Origin: Infirmifilum sp. NZ
GTDB taxonomy: Archaea; Thermoproteota; Thermoprotei; Thermofilales; Thermofilaceae
DNA: 64,000 bases
Assembly: GCF_022693705.1 (NCBI RefSeq)
Contig: NZ_CP094288.1
Span: forward strand, 199,089 to 263,088
Direction: 5' to 3'
Part shown: positions 48,486 to 57,414 of the stretch, in pieces
How positions within the stretch are numbered: the stretch's first letter is position 1
Layout: each line of letters opens with the position of its first letter
The notes under the pieces: generated by a model
Databases searched by the model: none
What the model saw: only the letters and a program-made list of their open reading frames with translations
What the model was told of the DNA's origin: nothing
Position numbers and translations under genes: made by a program

Positions 48486-49253
48486 CTAGAGGGCGCGCGC
48501 GACGACCACTGCTTCAGGGCTGAGCTCCGTGAAGGGTTTGCAAGCGTAGTCCTCGAACATCGCCCTCACCTCGAAGCCCGCCTCCCGCAGGTAGTGCTTT
48601 ATCTCGCGCGGCGAGAAGAGCCTTATGTTTATCCTGTGCGTGAAGACGTCGATCTTGCTCTGGGGCAGGTCTATCACCGACCACGTGATCTCCAGGAGCG
48701 CTACTTGGTTGTGGAGGTCGAGCCTCCAGGTTTCCTCCTTTATAGCGAGCATCGACCCAGACCTGCGGAAGCTCGCTGAGGGCGTCTCGTAGTAAAGCCT
48801 CTTCTCCTGCACGCCGACCAGGTTCCAAGTGTCGAAGACGAAGAGGCCGCCCGTGTTCAGGTGAGCCCTGATCGCCTTGAGCACGCTCATCAGGTCGTCA
48901 TCGTCGACGAAGTAGCTCATGACGCCGTACATGGCTATCGCCGAGTCGAAGCGTCTGCCGGCGCTGAAGGACCTTATGTCCGCTTGCACGAACGAGGCGT
49001 TCTGCAAGCCCCTGCTCTTCTCGCGGGCCTTCTCCACCATCTCCCGGGAGACGTCCACGCCTACAACGCTGTACCCTCTCCTCGCCAGCTCAACGCTGTG
49101 GATGCCCGTGCCGCAGCCCACGTCGAGCACGCTCCTCACCGGTATCGACGAGTGCTCGCGGAACATCTTCTCCAGAAAGTCTGTCTCAGCCTTCACATCT
49201 CTGTGCGAGTAAAGCAGGTCGTAGTACAGTGCGTAGTAGTCAGTCTCACCCAC
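48486..49253 (-). CDS. Class I SAM-dependent methyltransferase
   Basis: A 255-residue protein with the SAM-binding motif VLDVGCGTGIHSVELARRGY, the acidic GVDVSREMVEKA, and FVQADIRSFSAGRRFDSAIAMYGVMSY for motif IV. The C-terminal half is the substrate-specific lid (RINIRLFSPREIKHYLREAGF). Small-molecule methyltransferases of this type are hard to assign. GTG start; it precedes an MFS transporter (33-base gap, separate direction is the same) on the same strand, possibly linked. Confidence 0.85.
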   Translation of the reverse strand: MGETDYYALYYDLLYSHRDVKAETDFLEKMFREHSSIPVRSVLDVGCGTGIHSVELARRGYSVVGVDVSREMVEKAREKSRGLQNASFVQADIRSFSAGRRFDSAIAMYGVMSYFVDDDDLMSVLKAIRAHLNTGGLFVFDTWNLVGVQEKRLYYETPSASFRRSGSMLAIKEETWRLDLHNQVALLEITWSVIDLPQSKIDVFTHRINIRLFSPREIKHYLREAGFEVRAMFEDYACKPFTELSPEAVVVARAL

Positions 49254-49286
49254 GCGGTGTTAAGAGAAAGGTTATTAAAAAAATCT

Positions 49287-50477
49287 TTACGCCCTTCGCC
49301 TGCGTATCACGCGGAGCAGTAGAGCGATGCACGTGATCTGGGTCGCTAGGACGTAGATGCCGCTCACCCAAAGTGGGAGGTTCAGGTCGATCATCAGGCC
49401 GTAAACCGCGCCGGATAGCAGCGATCCCAGGCCGACCGCGGTGCTGAAGAAGCCGTAGGCCGTAGCTCTCACGGAGGGCTCCGTGAGGTCCCCCACCGCC
49501 GCCCTGTAGACCGACTCCTGGGAGCCGAGGACCAGCCCGAACACCAGCGCTGAGAGAGCTATCGGCAGGAAGCCGCGCTGCAGCGCCAGGAACGGCACTG
49601 CTATCGAGAGCGTGAAGGGGAAGAGGAGCACCCAGAGCCTGTACCTGTCGTACAGGAGCCCGAAAACAAGCGCGAAGATGGCGTCCACGAACTGTATCGC
49701 AGCATAGAGGACGGGGGGCAGCCAAGAGCCCATCTGCGCGACCTCCGGTGTTTCTGCGGCCAGGTAGAGGATGAGGGAGGCGGGGAACAGCCCCATCGCG
49801 TTTACGAAGACGGCCGCGATGTAGGCCGCAGCCTCCTTGCCCAGAGCCCGGCCCTCCCCGCTCTTCCTCTCCTCCCTCATTTCGACCGGGAGCGCGGTGG
49901 TCGACCTGACGTAGGCTAGGGTCAGCATCAGGAGGGCGTAGGGGATTATCGAGTAGAAGAACGCGAGCCTGTAGCTCGACGTCACCGCCAGCACGGCGGC
50001 GAAAAGCAACGGACCGCTCGTTGCCCCCACCTGGTCGAGGAGCTCGTGCAGGCCGAATGCCTTGCCGCTCCCGATGCTCTTGGAGGCGAAGGATATTATC
50101 GTGTCGCGAGAGGGGGTCCTAATTCCCTTGCCGAGCCTCTCAAGAATGACCAGGGCTGCCGCGAGAGCCCAGCCGAGGCCGAGCGCCTCGCTTAGGGGTA
50201 TCAGGGGTATTGCGATTATGAGGCCGTAGCCTAGGAAGACGAGGGCCCAGTAGCTCTTCGTCTTGTCCGCGAGGACACCGCCTAGGAGCCTCGAGAAGTA
50301 GGATGTGAGCTCTCCCAGCCCCATGACTGTGCCTACAACAGCCGCAGACGCCCCCAGGTACTTCATGTACTCCGGTATAGTGCCCCTCGAGCCCTCGTAG
50401 ACGATGTCACCCAGGAGGCTTACCAGGCCGAAGGAGAGAATGAGCTTGTAAGCCTTAGCCCTGTCGCTGTCCGCCAA
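49287..50477 (-). CDS. MFS transporter
   Basis: A 396-residue protein with 12 predicted membrane helices, and the MFS loop motif RLLGGVLADKTKSYW between helices 2 and 3. The N-terminal half has VSLLGDIVYEGSRGTIPEY, like drug or sugar-phosphate exporters of this group, and GKGIRTPSRDTIIS between helices. TTG start. The methyltransferase gene lies just downstream, so a small methylated compound could be its cargo, but this is only a guess. Confidence 0.82.
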   Translation of the reverse strand: MADSDRAKAYKLILSFGLVSLLGDIVYEGSRGTIPEYMKYLGASAAVVGTVMGLGELTSYFSRLLGGVLADKTKSYWALVFLGYGLIIAIPLIPLSEALGLGWALAAALVILERLGKGIRTPSRDTIISFASKSIGSGKAFGLHELLDQVGATSGPLLFAAVLAVTSSYRLAFFYSIIPYALLMLTLAYVRSTTALPVEMREERKSGEGRALGKEAAAYIAAVFVNAMGLFPASLILYLAAETPEVAQMGSWLPPVLYAAIQFVDAIFALVFGLLYDRYRLWVLLFPFTLSIAVPFLALQRGFLPIALSALVFGLVLGSQESVYRAAVGDLTEPSVRATAYGFFSTAVGLGSLLSGAVYGLMIDLNLPLWVSGIYVLATQITCIALLLRVIRRRRA

Positions 50478-50522
50478 ACTGAACCGCCAGGCTGATAGGG
50501 ATCGGTCAATAGAAATACTTTT

Positions 50523-51680
50523 TCATGTCGGCCGCTTCTCCCCTTCAGGTGGCTCCCACTCCTTCGTCAGCTGGGCCAGCCGCCTCAGCAACCACCTCGA
50601 GTAGACCTTCCGCTCGAGCAGCCTGCTGAGTATCGACAGAATCTCGTCGTAGGTCCTCCTGTCGACGGGGAAGGGGACGCCGTCCTTCCCGCCGACGGCG
50701 TAGGCGAACTTGAAGGGGTCAACGGGGTGCGTGACGGGGTCCCGCCAAGAGGGCGGAGTCTCGTAGACGAGCTCCGCGATGAGGGCGAGAGCTCTAACGG
50801 TCGAAGGCCCCACCCCGCGGATCGACAGGAGCTCCGCGTAGCTGCTCACACCCGCCTCACGGGCCGCCTCAAGCCCCCTCCTCTCAGGCTTGGGCACCCC
50901 GAGCTTAGCGTACCTTTCCAGGACCCCCCTAACGTCGACCCCCTCGTAGGGCTTGTAAAGGACCAGCGGCCTGTAGCCCGAGGCTATCGCCTGGGCCTGC
51001 CTCAGGTATCCCTCGATCCTCGCGGCACCCTCCTGCGCAAGGTCTACGGCCAGCCTCCTGAAGCCCGAAGCCTCCGACGCCACAGTGTTGAGCGCGAAGG
51101 GCTCCCGCACCCCCATGATCCCGGAGTGGGGCTCGTTCACGGGGTCCGTCACCCTGCCGGAGAACCAGTGCCACCTCCTGGCGAGCCTGGCGCCCGGGTT
51201 CATGCCCTGCTGGACGACCGCCCAGGCACCGTCCTCCGAGACGAAGAAGGCGTGGTGGTAGAGCTGGTAGCCCGCCTGCACGGCGGCGCTGTCCACCTTC
51301 GCGACGAGGTACGATGTCCTGGTGTAAGCGGCGGGGTCGAGTCCCAGCTCGCCGGCATGCCTCTCGAGCTCCGCTGGTGTCTCGAGGCTTTTTCTGCCCT
51401 TCCCGCCAGCGACCCTCACGCCCAGATCCGACGCGTTGAGGACAGCCTTCAGGATGCCCGTGGTCACGGTCGTGGACCCCGAGGAGTCCCAGTCCATGCC
51501 GATGAGGTTGCTCAGGGCCTGGAAGTACACCGGGTCTGCAAGCCTCTCGAGTAGCCCGCGCGGGCCGTACTCGTCGACGATGAGCTCGGTGACTACAGCG
51601 GCAAGCCTGGTCATCCTTCTGAGCAGCCAGGCTGGGACAGAGCCCGTGTGGAGCGGTAGCTCCGCTACGCCTACCCGCAT
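50523..51680 (-). CDS. DUF763 protein with a helix-hairpin-helix motif
   Basis: A 385-residue protein from ATG 51680. The N-terminus VGVAELPLHTGSVPAWLLRRM is the DUF763 signature, with DWDSSGSTTVTTGILKAVLNA in the first third, and SIRGVGPSTVRALALIAELVY (a DNA-binding helix-hairpin-helix) in the C-terminal third. DUF763 proteins are common in archaea and thermophiles; their role in DNA metabolism is inferred from the hairpin only. The TATA box (51706-51715) is shared with the divergent TauE gene. Confidence 0.82.
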   Translation of the reverse strand: MRVGVAELPLHTGSVPAWLLRRMTRLAAVVTELIVDEYGPRGLLERLADPVYFQALSNLIGMDWDSSGSTTVTTGILKAVLNASDLGVRVAGGKGRKSLETPAELERHAGELGLDPAAYTRTSYLVAKVDSAAVQAGYQLYHHAFFVSEDGAWAVVQQGMNPGARLARRWHWFSGRVTDPVNEPHSGIMGVREPFALNTVASEASGFRRLAVDLAQEGAARIEGYLRQAQAIASGYRPLVLYKPYEGVDVRGVLERYAKLGVPKPERRGLEAAREAGVSSYAELLSIRGVGPSTVRALALIAELVYETPPSWRDPVTHPVDPFKFAYAVGGKDGVPFPVDRRTYDEILSILSRLLERKVYSRWLLRRLAQLTKEWEPPEGEKRPT

Positions 51681-51682
51681 CT

Positions 51683-51696
51683 CTAACAAATGTTAG
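51683..51696. promoter_or_regulatory. Palindrome at the DUF763 transcription start
   Basis: CTAACA AA TGTTAG is a perfect 6-base inverted repeat, two to sixteen bases before ATG 51680 and close to where its mRNA should begin. A regulator bound here would block DUF763 and could affect the TauE gene. Confidence 0.45.
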
Positions 51697-51705
51697 GAAA
51701 TCAAG

Positions 51706-51715
51706 GATTTAAACC
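51706..51715. promoter_or_regulatory. Shared divergent TATA box (DUF763 / TauE)
   Basis: The nearly palindromic gatttaaacc is about 26 bases before the TauE GTG (51736) and about 30 before ATG 51680 of DUF763, so one element may serve both leaderless transcripts. Confidence 0.45.
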
Positions 51716-51735
51716 TAAGCGCGGTTCTCCGAGGC

Positions 51736-52527
51736 GTGTCGTGGACCACGATCCTGGTAGCGTTCACTGTTGGCCTACTAGCAGGCACTGTGACGGGCTT
51801 CACCGGTGCTAGCGGGGTTGTAGTCGTGGTACCCTTGCTCAGCTTGCTGTGCGGCTTGACCGTGCACAGCGCCATAGCCGCTAGCCTGTTCGTCGACACG
51901 CTGGCATCTCTCACGGTCGCGTACACTTACTTCAGGAACGGGCGGGTTGAGGTCAAGGACGGGGTGATGATAGGCTTAAGCTCGATTGCCGGCGCCCAGA
52001 TCGGTGCCTTTATAGCTTCAGCGACTCCCGAGTCCCGCATCTCGAGGGCCTTCGGCGTTTTCACGATAGCGCTGGGAATTATGATGATGCGGCGTAGCAG
52101 GGGCAAGGGGCTTCTGTCTAAGGACTTTTCGGGGATAACCTCGCGCCTCCCGCCTACCCAGAGGGTTCTCGCGACGGTGATCTTAGGGTTCGGGGTTGGA
52201 GTGATCACCGGGGTCTTCGGCGCGGGTGGAGGCTTGATGTTCCTGTTACTTCTCGTCGTCGTCCTGGGAGAGCCGCTTCACAAGGCTGTCGGGACCTCTA
52301 CGCTCATCATGGCCTTGACCGCTTTCTCGGGCACCGTCGGGTACCTGGTCCACGGCTTCCTCGACGTTCTCTACAGCGCAGCCACTTCTGTAGGCAGCAT
52401 ACTAGCTGGGGCAGCCGCTTCCAGGGTAGCTAACAGGTTGCCGGAGCGAGCACTCTCCATGGTTATGGGACTTGTATTCTTGGCCATCGGCGCGCTGATG
52501 GTACTTCTAAGAGGTGGGCTGTCGTAA
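51736..52527 (+). CDS. TauE/SafE-family sulfite/anion exporter
   Basis: A 263-residue membrane protein with about eight helices, and the TauE repeats: GLLAGTVTGFTGASGVVVVV and GVGVITGVFGAGGGLMFLLL (Gly-rich helices), plus TSTLIMALTAFSGTVGYLVHG. The family moves sulfite, sulfonates or other organic anions across the membrane. GTG start; leaderless from the divergent promoter. Nothing nearby deals with sulfur, so the substrate is open. Confidence 0.82.
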   Translation: MSWTTILVAFTVGLLAGTVTGFTGASGVVVVVPLLSLLCGLTVHSAIAASLFVDTLASLTVAYTYFRNGRVEVKDGVMIGLSSIAGAQIGAFIASATPESRISRAFGVFTIALGIMMMRRSRGKGLLSKDFSGITSRLPPTQRVLATVILGFGVGVITGVFGAGGGLMFLLLLVVVLGEPLHKAVGTSTLIMALTAFSGTVGYLVHGFLDVLYSAATSVGSILAGAAASRVANRLPERALSMVMGLVFLAIGALMVLLRGGLS

Positions 52528-52572
52528 GGCTGAGCCGATACTAATACTCCTCGCACCTTGTCCACGGTGGAA

Positions 52573-52656
52573 GAGGACCCTTCCCACCGCTGGGTCCTCA
52601 GGCACTAGCCTCCGGCTTGGAGCCAAGGGTATTCAAGCGAGGGTAGCAGACGCTAC
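52573..52656. other. Two hairpins in the intergenic region
   Basis: GAGGACCC (52573-52580) pairs with GGGTCCTC (52592-52599), 11-base loop; GTAGC (52643-52647) pairs with GCTAC (52652-52656), loop AGAC. They lie after the TauE gene and before the ABC operon promoter. They may be the TauE 3-prime end or a small RNA; no known RNA motif is seen. Confidence 0.3.
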
Positions 52657-52708
52657 ACTGTGCCGCCGCACCGCATACTGCTCCAAAAAAAGGATTTCAG
52701 CGAGAGCA

Positions 52709-52718
52709 GATATATAAA
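52709..52718 (+). promoter_or_regulatory. TATA box of the second ABC operon
   Basis: gatatataaa is centred about 34 bases before ATG 52748 (28 before TTG 52742). The transcript therefore begins near the start codon. Confidence 0.55.
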
Positions 52719-52747
52719 CCACTTTTCATAAACTTTATGCGTTGCAG

Positions 52748-53680
52748 ATGCGCTCGGGCGAGACCTTTATCGAGGCCTCGCACCTCGTTAAAGACTACGG
52801 CTCGGTTAGGGCGATAGACGGCCTGAGCTTCGATACCGGTGCGAGCGTCCTCGCGCTCGTGGGGCCGAACGGCGCGGGGAAGACCACCTTCGTGAAGATC
52901 GCGACGTGCCTCCTCAAGCCCACATCGGGCACGCTTAGGGTCCTGGGCTTGGACGTTACCAGTGACTCGGAGGAGCTGAGGAGGAGGATCTCGCTTCTCC
53001 CGCAGGACGCCAGCCCCGACACGGGCGCCACGCCTCTGGAGCACGTCGCTTACTACCTGTTCGCGAGGGGCTACAGCATGGCTGATGCTAGGGCTCGAGC
53101 GAGGGAGGTCCTCGAGCGGCTCGGGCTGTGGGACCACAGGGACAAGCAGTGCCTCAGGCTTTCCGGGGGCATGAGGAGGCTCGTCCTGCTCGCCATGGCC
53201 TTAGCCCCGGACGTCGACGCGGTTTTCCTCGACGAGCCCACGTCGGGGCTGGACCCTGTCAACAGGGTGAGGATCTGGGGTGAGGTCAAGAGGATGTCCA
53301 AGGAGGGGGTGCGCGTGCTCGTCACCTCGCACGAGATGGACGAGGTGGAGGAGAACTCCGACGAGGTCGTGATGATAAACAGGGGCAGGCTCGTGGCCAG
53401 GGGTCCGCCGGGTGTGCTCGCCTCAGAGGTCTCGGGGCTGGCTAGGGTGGAGGTGACCCTTCCCGGGGAGGGTGCCTACGAGAGGGTGCGCGAGGCGCTC
53501 AGCGGCCTCACGTCGGTTAAGGGGGTGTACAAGGTGGGGTCGGTGGCCGTGGCCTACGTCGAGAAGCACGCGGCTGCCGAGGCGGCGGCGAGGATCTCGG
53601 AGGCGGGAGGCGGCCTAGACGTTAAGGTGGGGAGGTGCGGGCTGAAGGACGCGTTTTTCCGGAGGGTGATGCAGCCGTGA
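52748..53680 (+). CDS. ABC transporter ATP-binding protein
   Basis: The product (310 residues from ATG 52748, or two more from TTG 52742) has a full ABC domain: Walker A GPNGAGKTTFVK, Q-loop LLPQDASPDTG, signature LSGGMRRLVLLAMAL, Walker B DAVFLDEPTSGLDPVN and H-loop VTSHEMDE. A C-terminal extension of about 90 residues ends the protein, as in multidrug/antibiotic exporters. It overlaps the permease gene by four bases (GTGA), giving a two-gene exporter. Confidence 0.87.
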   Translation: MRSGETFIEASHLVKDYGSVRAIDGLSFDTGASVLALVGPNGAGKTTFVKIATCLLKPTSGTLRVLGLDVTSDSEELRRRISLLPQDASPDTGATPLEHVAYYLFARGYSMADARARAREVLERLGLWDHRDKQCLRLSGGMRRLVLLAMALAPDVDAVFLDEPTSGLDPVNRVRIWGEVKRMSKEGVRVLVTSHEMDEVEENSDEVVMINRGRLVARGPPGVLASEVSGLARVEVTLPGEGAYERVREALSGLTSVKGVYKVGSVAVAYVEKHAAAEAAARISEAGGGLDVKVGRCGLKDAFFRRVMQP

Positions 53681-54378
53681 GGGGCGCGCTGGGAGTGGCG
53701 CTACTGGTCTCGCGCAGGGGTTTCAGGGCGTGGCAGGCGTACGTGAACTCGATCCTCTACACTGTTTGGCTTCTCGCCCTGTTCTACGTGCTGGGCGGCG
53801 CCAAGCTGCTCCCGCACGTGCTGGTCGGCGCGGTACTCTCGCTCGCGCTGAGCTCGGGCTCCTCGAGTGCAGTGTACGAGGCGTACTACAGCCTCATCAA
53901 GCTCGAGGACGCTTTCCTCGCCTCACCCGTGGGCATGCTGGAGTTCAGGTTCGGGCTGGCCCTCGGCCATCTACTCCCCTCTGTGGCCACGATCCTGGCC
54001 TACTCCGCGCTCCTGGCGCTCTCGGTCAGCGCTCACCCGCTCGCCGTGGCCGCGGCGCTCACCCTTGTAGTGCTCGTTCCCTGGGCCGCGGGGGTTTTGC
54101 TGGGCTACGTGGTAGCCAGGGGTGACCTGAACGCGGGCCCGAAGGTGAACCTCATAGGAAACATCCTCACCCTCGTGCCACCGGTGTACTACCCCGCCAG
54201 CATCCTGCCCGAGGCTGTCAGGCCGCTCAGCTACCTGGCTCCGACGTTCAACGTAGCTGAGCTGGCGAAGATGCTTCTCGGCGTCGAAGCAGTGGATGCC
54301 CGCCACGCTGCCGCGTGTGGCTTCTTCCTGGGCCTAGAGCTCGCAGCCCTCTGGGTGTTAGCGAGGAGAGTGCGCTGA
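53677..54378 (+). CDS. ABC-2 type transporter permease
   Basis: From GTG 53677 the product is 233 residues with six predicted membrane helices: GVALLVSRRGFRAWQAYVNS (cytosolic coupling helix), SSAVYEAYYSLIKLEDAFLA, and GYVVARGDLNAGPKVNLIGN. It would form a homodimeric channel with the preceding ATPase. A Shine-Dalgarno GGAGGGTG precedes the start. The open frame reaches 53635 but the overlap with the ATPase makes 53677 the likely start. Substrate unknown. Confidence 0.8.
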   Translation: MRGALGVALLVSRRGFRAWQAYVNSILYTVWLLALFYVLGGAKLLPHVLVGAVLSLALSSGSSSAVYEAYYSLIKLEDAFLASPVGMLEFRFGLALGHLLPSVATILAYSALLALSVSAHPLAVAAALTLVVLVPWAAGVLLGYVVARGDLNAGPKVNLIGNILTLVPPVYYPASILPEAVRPLSYLAPTFNVAELAKMLLGVEAVDARHAAACGFFLGLELAALWVLARRVR

Positions 54379-54441
54379 GCAGCGCCACGGCATGCGCGCA
54401 CGGTGTGTAAGGTTTTTCTAGGTGCGGGTCTGTAGTGTCGT

Positions 54442-55035
54442 GTGCGGGAGTACTGGGACGCGTTCGTGATGCTGTTCATCGTGCTCGACTCGGTTGGGAA
54501 CATACCCATCTTCTACGCTCTCACCGGTAGCATGAAGGAGTGGGAGAGGAGGAGGGTGTTCGCGAAGTCAGTGCTGATCGCCTCCACCCTGCTGGTCTTC
54601 TTCACGCTTTTCGGGTACTCGTTCTTCACGTACTACAACGTGACATTCACGGACTTCAAGATCGCCGGGGGTATCCTCCTGCTCCTCCTGGCGCTGGAGG
54701 GGCTCGTCGGCAGAGTTGAGGCGGAGACCCTGAGGAGCGAGGACTTAGCCGTAGTGCCCATGGCGACACCGCTCCTCGCGGGGCCCGGTAGCATATACGT
54801 GGTCATGTACCTGAACAGTGTGTACGGGACCCTCCCCACGCTCGCCTCGATAGCGCTGAACACGCTGATAGCGTACGCGATCCTGTCGGGAAGCCACCAC
54901 ATAATCGGGAAGGTGGGAAAGAACACCGTGCTCGTCCTCGCCAGGATTTTCTCGCTACTGCTCGCCGTGCTCGCTGTTTCGATGATCAGGTCCGGCCTCG
55001 AGGATGCGCTCCGCGAGGTGCTAAGCCGGGGCTAG
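54442..55035 (+). CDS. MarC-family (UPF0056) membrane protein
   Basis: A 197-residue membrane protein with six predicted helices, and the MarC pattern: AFVMLFIVLDSVGNIPIFYAL near the N-terminus, FKIAGGILLLLLALEGL, and VVPMATPLLAGPGSIYVVM (conserved PLLAGPG loop). The function of the family is unknown; it was named from a locus next to the multiple-antibiotic-resistance region but does not itself cause that resistance. GTG start. It lies three bases upstream of the next gene, in the same direction. Confidence 0.88.
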   Translation: MREYWDAFVMLFIVLDSVGNIPIFYALTGSMKEWERRRVFAKSVLIASTLLVFFTLFGYSFFTYYNVTFTDFKIAGGILLLLLALEGLVGRVEAETLRSEDLAVVPMATPLLAGPGSIYVVMYLNSVYGTLPTLASIALNTLIAYAILSGSHHIIGKVGKNTVLVLARIFSLLLAVLAVSMIRSGLEDALREVLSRG

Positions 55036-55038
55036 GCG

Positions 55039-56004
55039 ATGAGCGCCCAGCTAGGGGAAGAGCACTTGGAGTTCGTGAAGGCGGCCCGCAGGGCCCTAAG
55101 CCTGAAGCAGGTTTCGCGGGAGTCGGGCCTGCGCTACACCGTGGCCAGGAGAGTCCTGCACGAGCTCTCAGGCGTCGTAGCCTTCAGGTTCCTCGTGAAC
55201 TTCCCGGTCATTAAGCTGATGCCCGCCGCGCTCCTCGCGTCGGGGGGCTGCCCGACCTGGCTGGCCTGCACGTTCGTCTCGAAGCTGGAGGGGGAGCATG
55301 AGTTTCAGCTGTGCCTGGGCTTGGCGCCAGCCAAGAAGGTCCTATGGGGAGAGCAGGAGGAGAACGGGGTCTTGAGAGGCCTCGAGCTGGTCTTCTGGGA
55401 TCCCTCGGGCTTCCCGCTTGGGCGCGCAAGAAGGCCGAGCGAGGAGGACTACGCCCTCCCCGAGGAGCCCAGAGTATACGCGCTGAGGCCTGATGCCGTC
55501 GACGCCGCACTGCTCTCGTTCAAGCTGGACGCCCCCTTCCTAAGGGTGTTCACGGCCTACGGGAGGGCGCGGAGCCTAGACGACTCTCTTCCGAACCTCA
55601 CCACTCAGGCAGTGGAGTACCACTTCAAGAGGCACGTCAAGCCCGCGTGGACCGGCAACGCGGCCTACCTGCTTATCCCAGACACCAGCATCCCAGTCCA
55701 GGTGTACCTGGTCGAGGGGTGGCGGAGCTGCGCGCTTGCAAGGGTGACGTCGACCCTCACGGGGTACCGGTTCGCCCTCCTCGACAAGAAGAGAGCCCTC
55801 ATCGTGGGCCAGTTCCCCGCGCGGGAGAAGGTCGAGTTCTACAGGGCTGTTAGAGCCCTAGAGGTGAGGAGCGTATACGGCGAGCTCATAGTACCGCCAG
55901 GAGAGGCCGCGTACAAGAGGCCGCTTCTCTGGAAAAGCCTGAGAGAGGGGGGCTGGTCTCACAGCTTCGAGTGCGTGGACAGCCCGAGGCCCGTTTTCCC
56001 GTAG
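55039..56004 (+). CDS. Hypothetical protein with an N-terminal helix-turn-helix-like segment
   Basis: A 321-residue protein. Residues about 10-45 (LEFVKAARRALSLKQVSRES, YTVARRVLHELSG) resemble a small helix-turn-helix. The rest is a mixed alpha/beta protein with FRFLVNFPVIKLMPA, a middle FWDPSGFPLGRARRPSEEDYALPEEP and a C-terminal strand-rich half (VYLVEGWRSCALARVTSTLT). No family is recognised. It is coupled to the marC gene (three-base gap), so it may regulate or assist it. Confidence 0.55.
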   Translation: MSAQLGEEHLEFVKAARRALSLKQVSRESGLRYTVARRVLHELSGVVAFRFLVNFPVIKLMPAALLASGGCPTWLACTFVSKLEGEHEFQLCLGLAPAKKVLWGEQEENGVLRGLELVFWDPSGFPLGRARRPSEEDYALPEEPRVYALRPDAVDAALLSFKLDAPFLRVFTAYGRARSLDDSLPNLTTQAVEYHFKRHVKPAWTGNAAYLLIPDTSIPVQVYLVEGWRSCALARVTSTLTGYRFALLDKKRALIVGQFPAREKVEFYRAVRALEVRSVYGELIVPPGEAAYKRPLLWKSLREGGWSHSFECVDSPRPVFP

Positions 56005-56154
56005 CCCCACGGATGGGCAGAGGGCTGAGCGCGAGCCCAAGCGCCCGGTGCAGCTCCGACACTTAAAATCCTCTCCCGATATAATGGTGCTACCGCGTTA
56101 TAGAACGCGCCCGGTTGCCGATTGAGAGGAAAAGCCATCTATCGAGGCCGCTGC

Positions 56155-57324
56155 TCAACCTTCTTTTCCTTTGAAGAGGCCGTAGAGGAGGAGCACGCCC
56201 GCCGTGTAAATGATTGCCGTGAAGTAGAGCGGGTAGTCCGGGTTCACGCCCATGAGCAAGCCTCCTATGGCCGAACCGAAGCCCCCCGCCAGCTGCCACG
56301 CGAGGGTGCTCAGCATAGTATACCGTGAGCGCTCCTCCTCGCCCACCAGCCTCATGCTCAGCGACCAGAACAGCGGGTTGCATGCGTTCATAAGCACGCT
56401 CCTCGCTGTGAAAGCTGTAGCGGAGGCGAGGAAGCTCGGGGCCCAAGCTGTGAGCAGAAGGAGGGGGATCGAAGCGGCCTGCATAAGTACGATGGCGTGT
56501 AGCGTGCCCATTCTTGAGGAGACGACCGGGGCTAGTGAGGTTGCGGGTATCATTAGGAGGGTTTCCGCGAGCATACGGCTTCCGAGCTCGCCGGCCTCCA
56601 CCCCGAACTTCAGCATGAAATAGTAGTTTATCATCCACACAGACGCTCCAGCGCCGAGGGCTGTCACAGCGTTCACAGCAGAGAGGAGAACGGTATTCCT
56701 CGTGAAGGCGAGCTTGAAGCTCTTGCCACCTTTAACGTCGCGGCTCCGCACAGCGAGAAGGAGCGGGAAGCTGGCCATGGAGACCACACCGCCCGCGAGC
56801 ATGAACAGCCTGTAGGCATTTACCAAGCCACCCAAGGATGACGCCGCGAGCTGGGGCAGCCAGGAGAGAGCCATGCCGATCGAGCCGCCGGCCAGCCCGA
56901 GGATCTGGGATAAGGACGCCACGGAGTCCAGCATCTCCGGCGGAGTCACGTCGGCGAGGAGCGGGTTCAGCGAAACCGAGGCCAGCGCGTTTCCCAGGCC
57001 GAGCAGGGCGAAGCCAACGTACAGGGGGCCTGCCCCGTCCCCGAGCACCACTAGCAGGAAGCCCGGGGCTGAAAACGCCAAGGATGCGAGCGCTACCCTC
57101 TTCCTGCCGTGCATGTCCGCTAGGTAGGCCGACGGCACTAAGGCGAGGGCTGTTGAGGCGGACATCACAAGCTGCAGCGAGCCGACGTCCTGGGGGGAGA
57201 GGTCCAGGTGCTTGAGGTAGGGCTGAAGGACGACATTCATCACGGCGTTGCCCAGGGAAGTCATGAAGCCCAGTAATAGCAGTGCGGCGATGCTCCTGTC
57301 TATTCTCTTCAACATGTTCTCCAT
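56155..57324 (-). CDS. MFS transporter
   Basis: From ATG 57324 the product is 389 residues with 12 predicted membrane helices. The MFS loop motif is YLADMHGRKRVALA after helix 2. The middle loop carries RSRDVKGGKSFKLAFTRNT. Transport direction and cargo are unknown. The open frame begins with TTG 57348, but a TATA box (minus strand ttatataat, 57355-57363) lies just ahead and favours a start near ATG 57324. The methyltransferase gene at 57415 is divergent. Confidence 0.82.
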   Translation of the reverse strand: MENMLKRIDRSIAALLLLGFMTSLGNAVMNVVLQPYLKHLDLSPQDVGSLQLVMSASTALALVPSAYLADMHGRKRVALASLAFSAPGFLLVVLGDGAGPLYVGFALLGLGNALASVSLNPLLADVTPPEMLDSVASLSQILGLAGGSIGMALSWLPQLAASSLGGLVNAYRLFMLAGGVVSMASFPLLLAVRSRDVKGGKSFKLAFTRNTVLLSAVNAVTALGAGASVWMINYYFMLKFGVEAGELGSRMLAETLLMIPATSLAPVVSSRMGTLHAIVLMQAASIPLLLLTAWAPSFLASATAFTARSVLMNACNPLFWSLSMRLVGEEERSRYTMLSTLAWQLAGGFGSAIGGLLMGVNPDYPLYFTAIIYTAGVLLLYGLFKGKEG

Positions 57325-57414
57325 GCGGGTCAGCACTACATGTAACAAGTCACTATTATATAAGATTTACCTTACATAATGCTAAAAGTACAGGGAAGTG
57401 CAGGCTAAGACACG

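Noticed and set aside
52573..52656. Full small-RNA gene between TauE and the ABC operon
   Set aside because: The two hairpins are short and independent, with no known motif; kept only as a low-confidence structural note.
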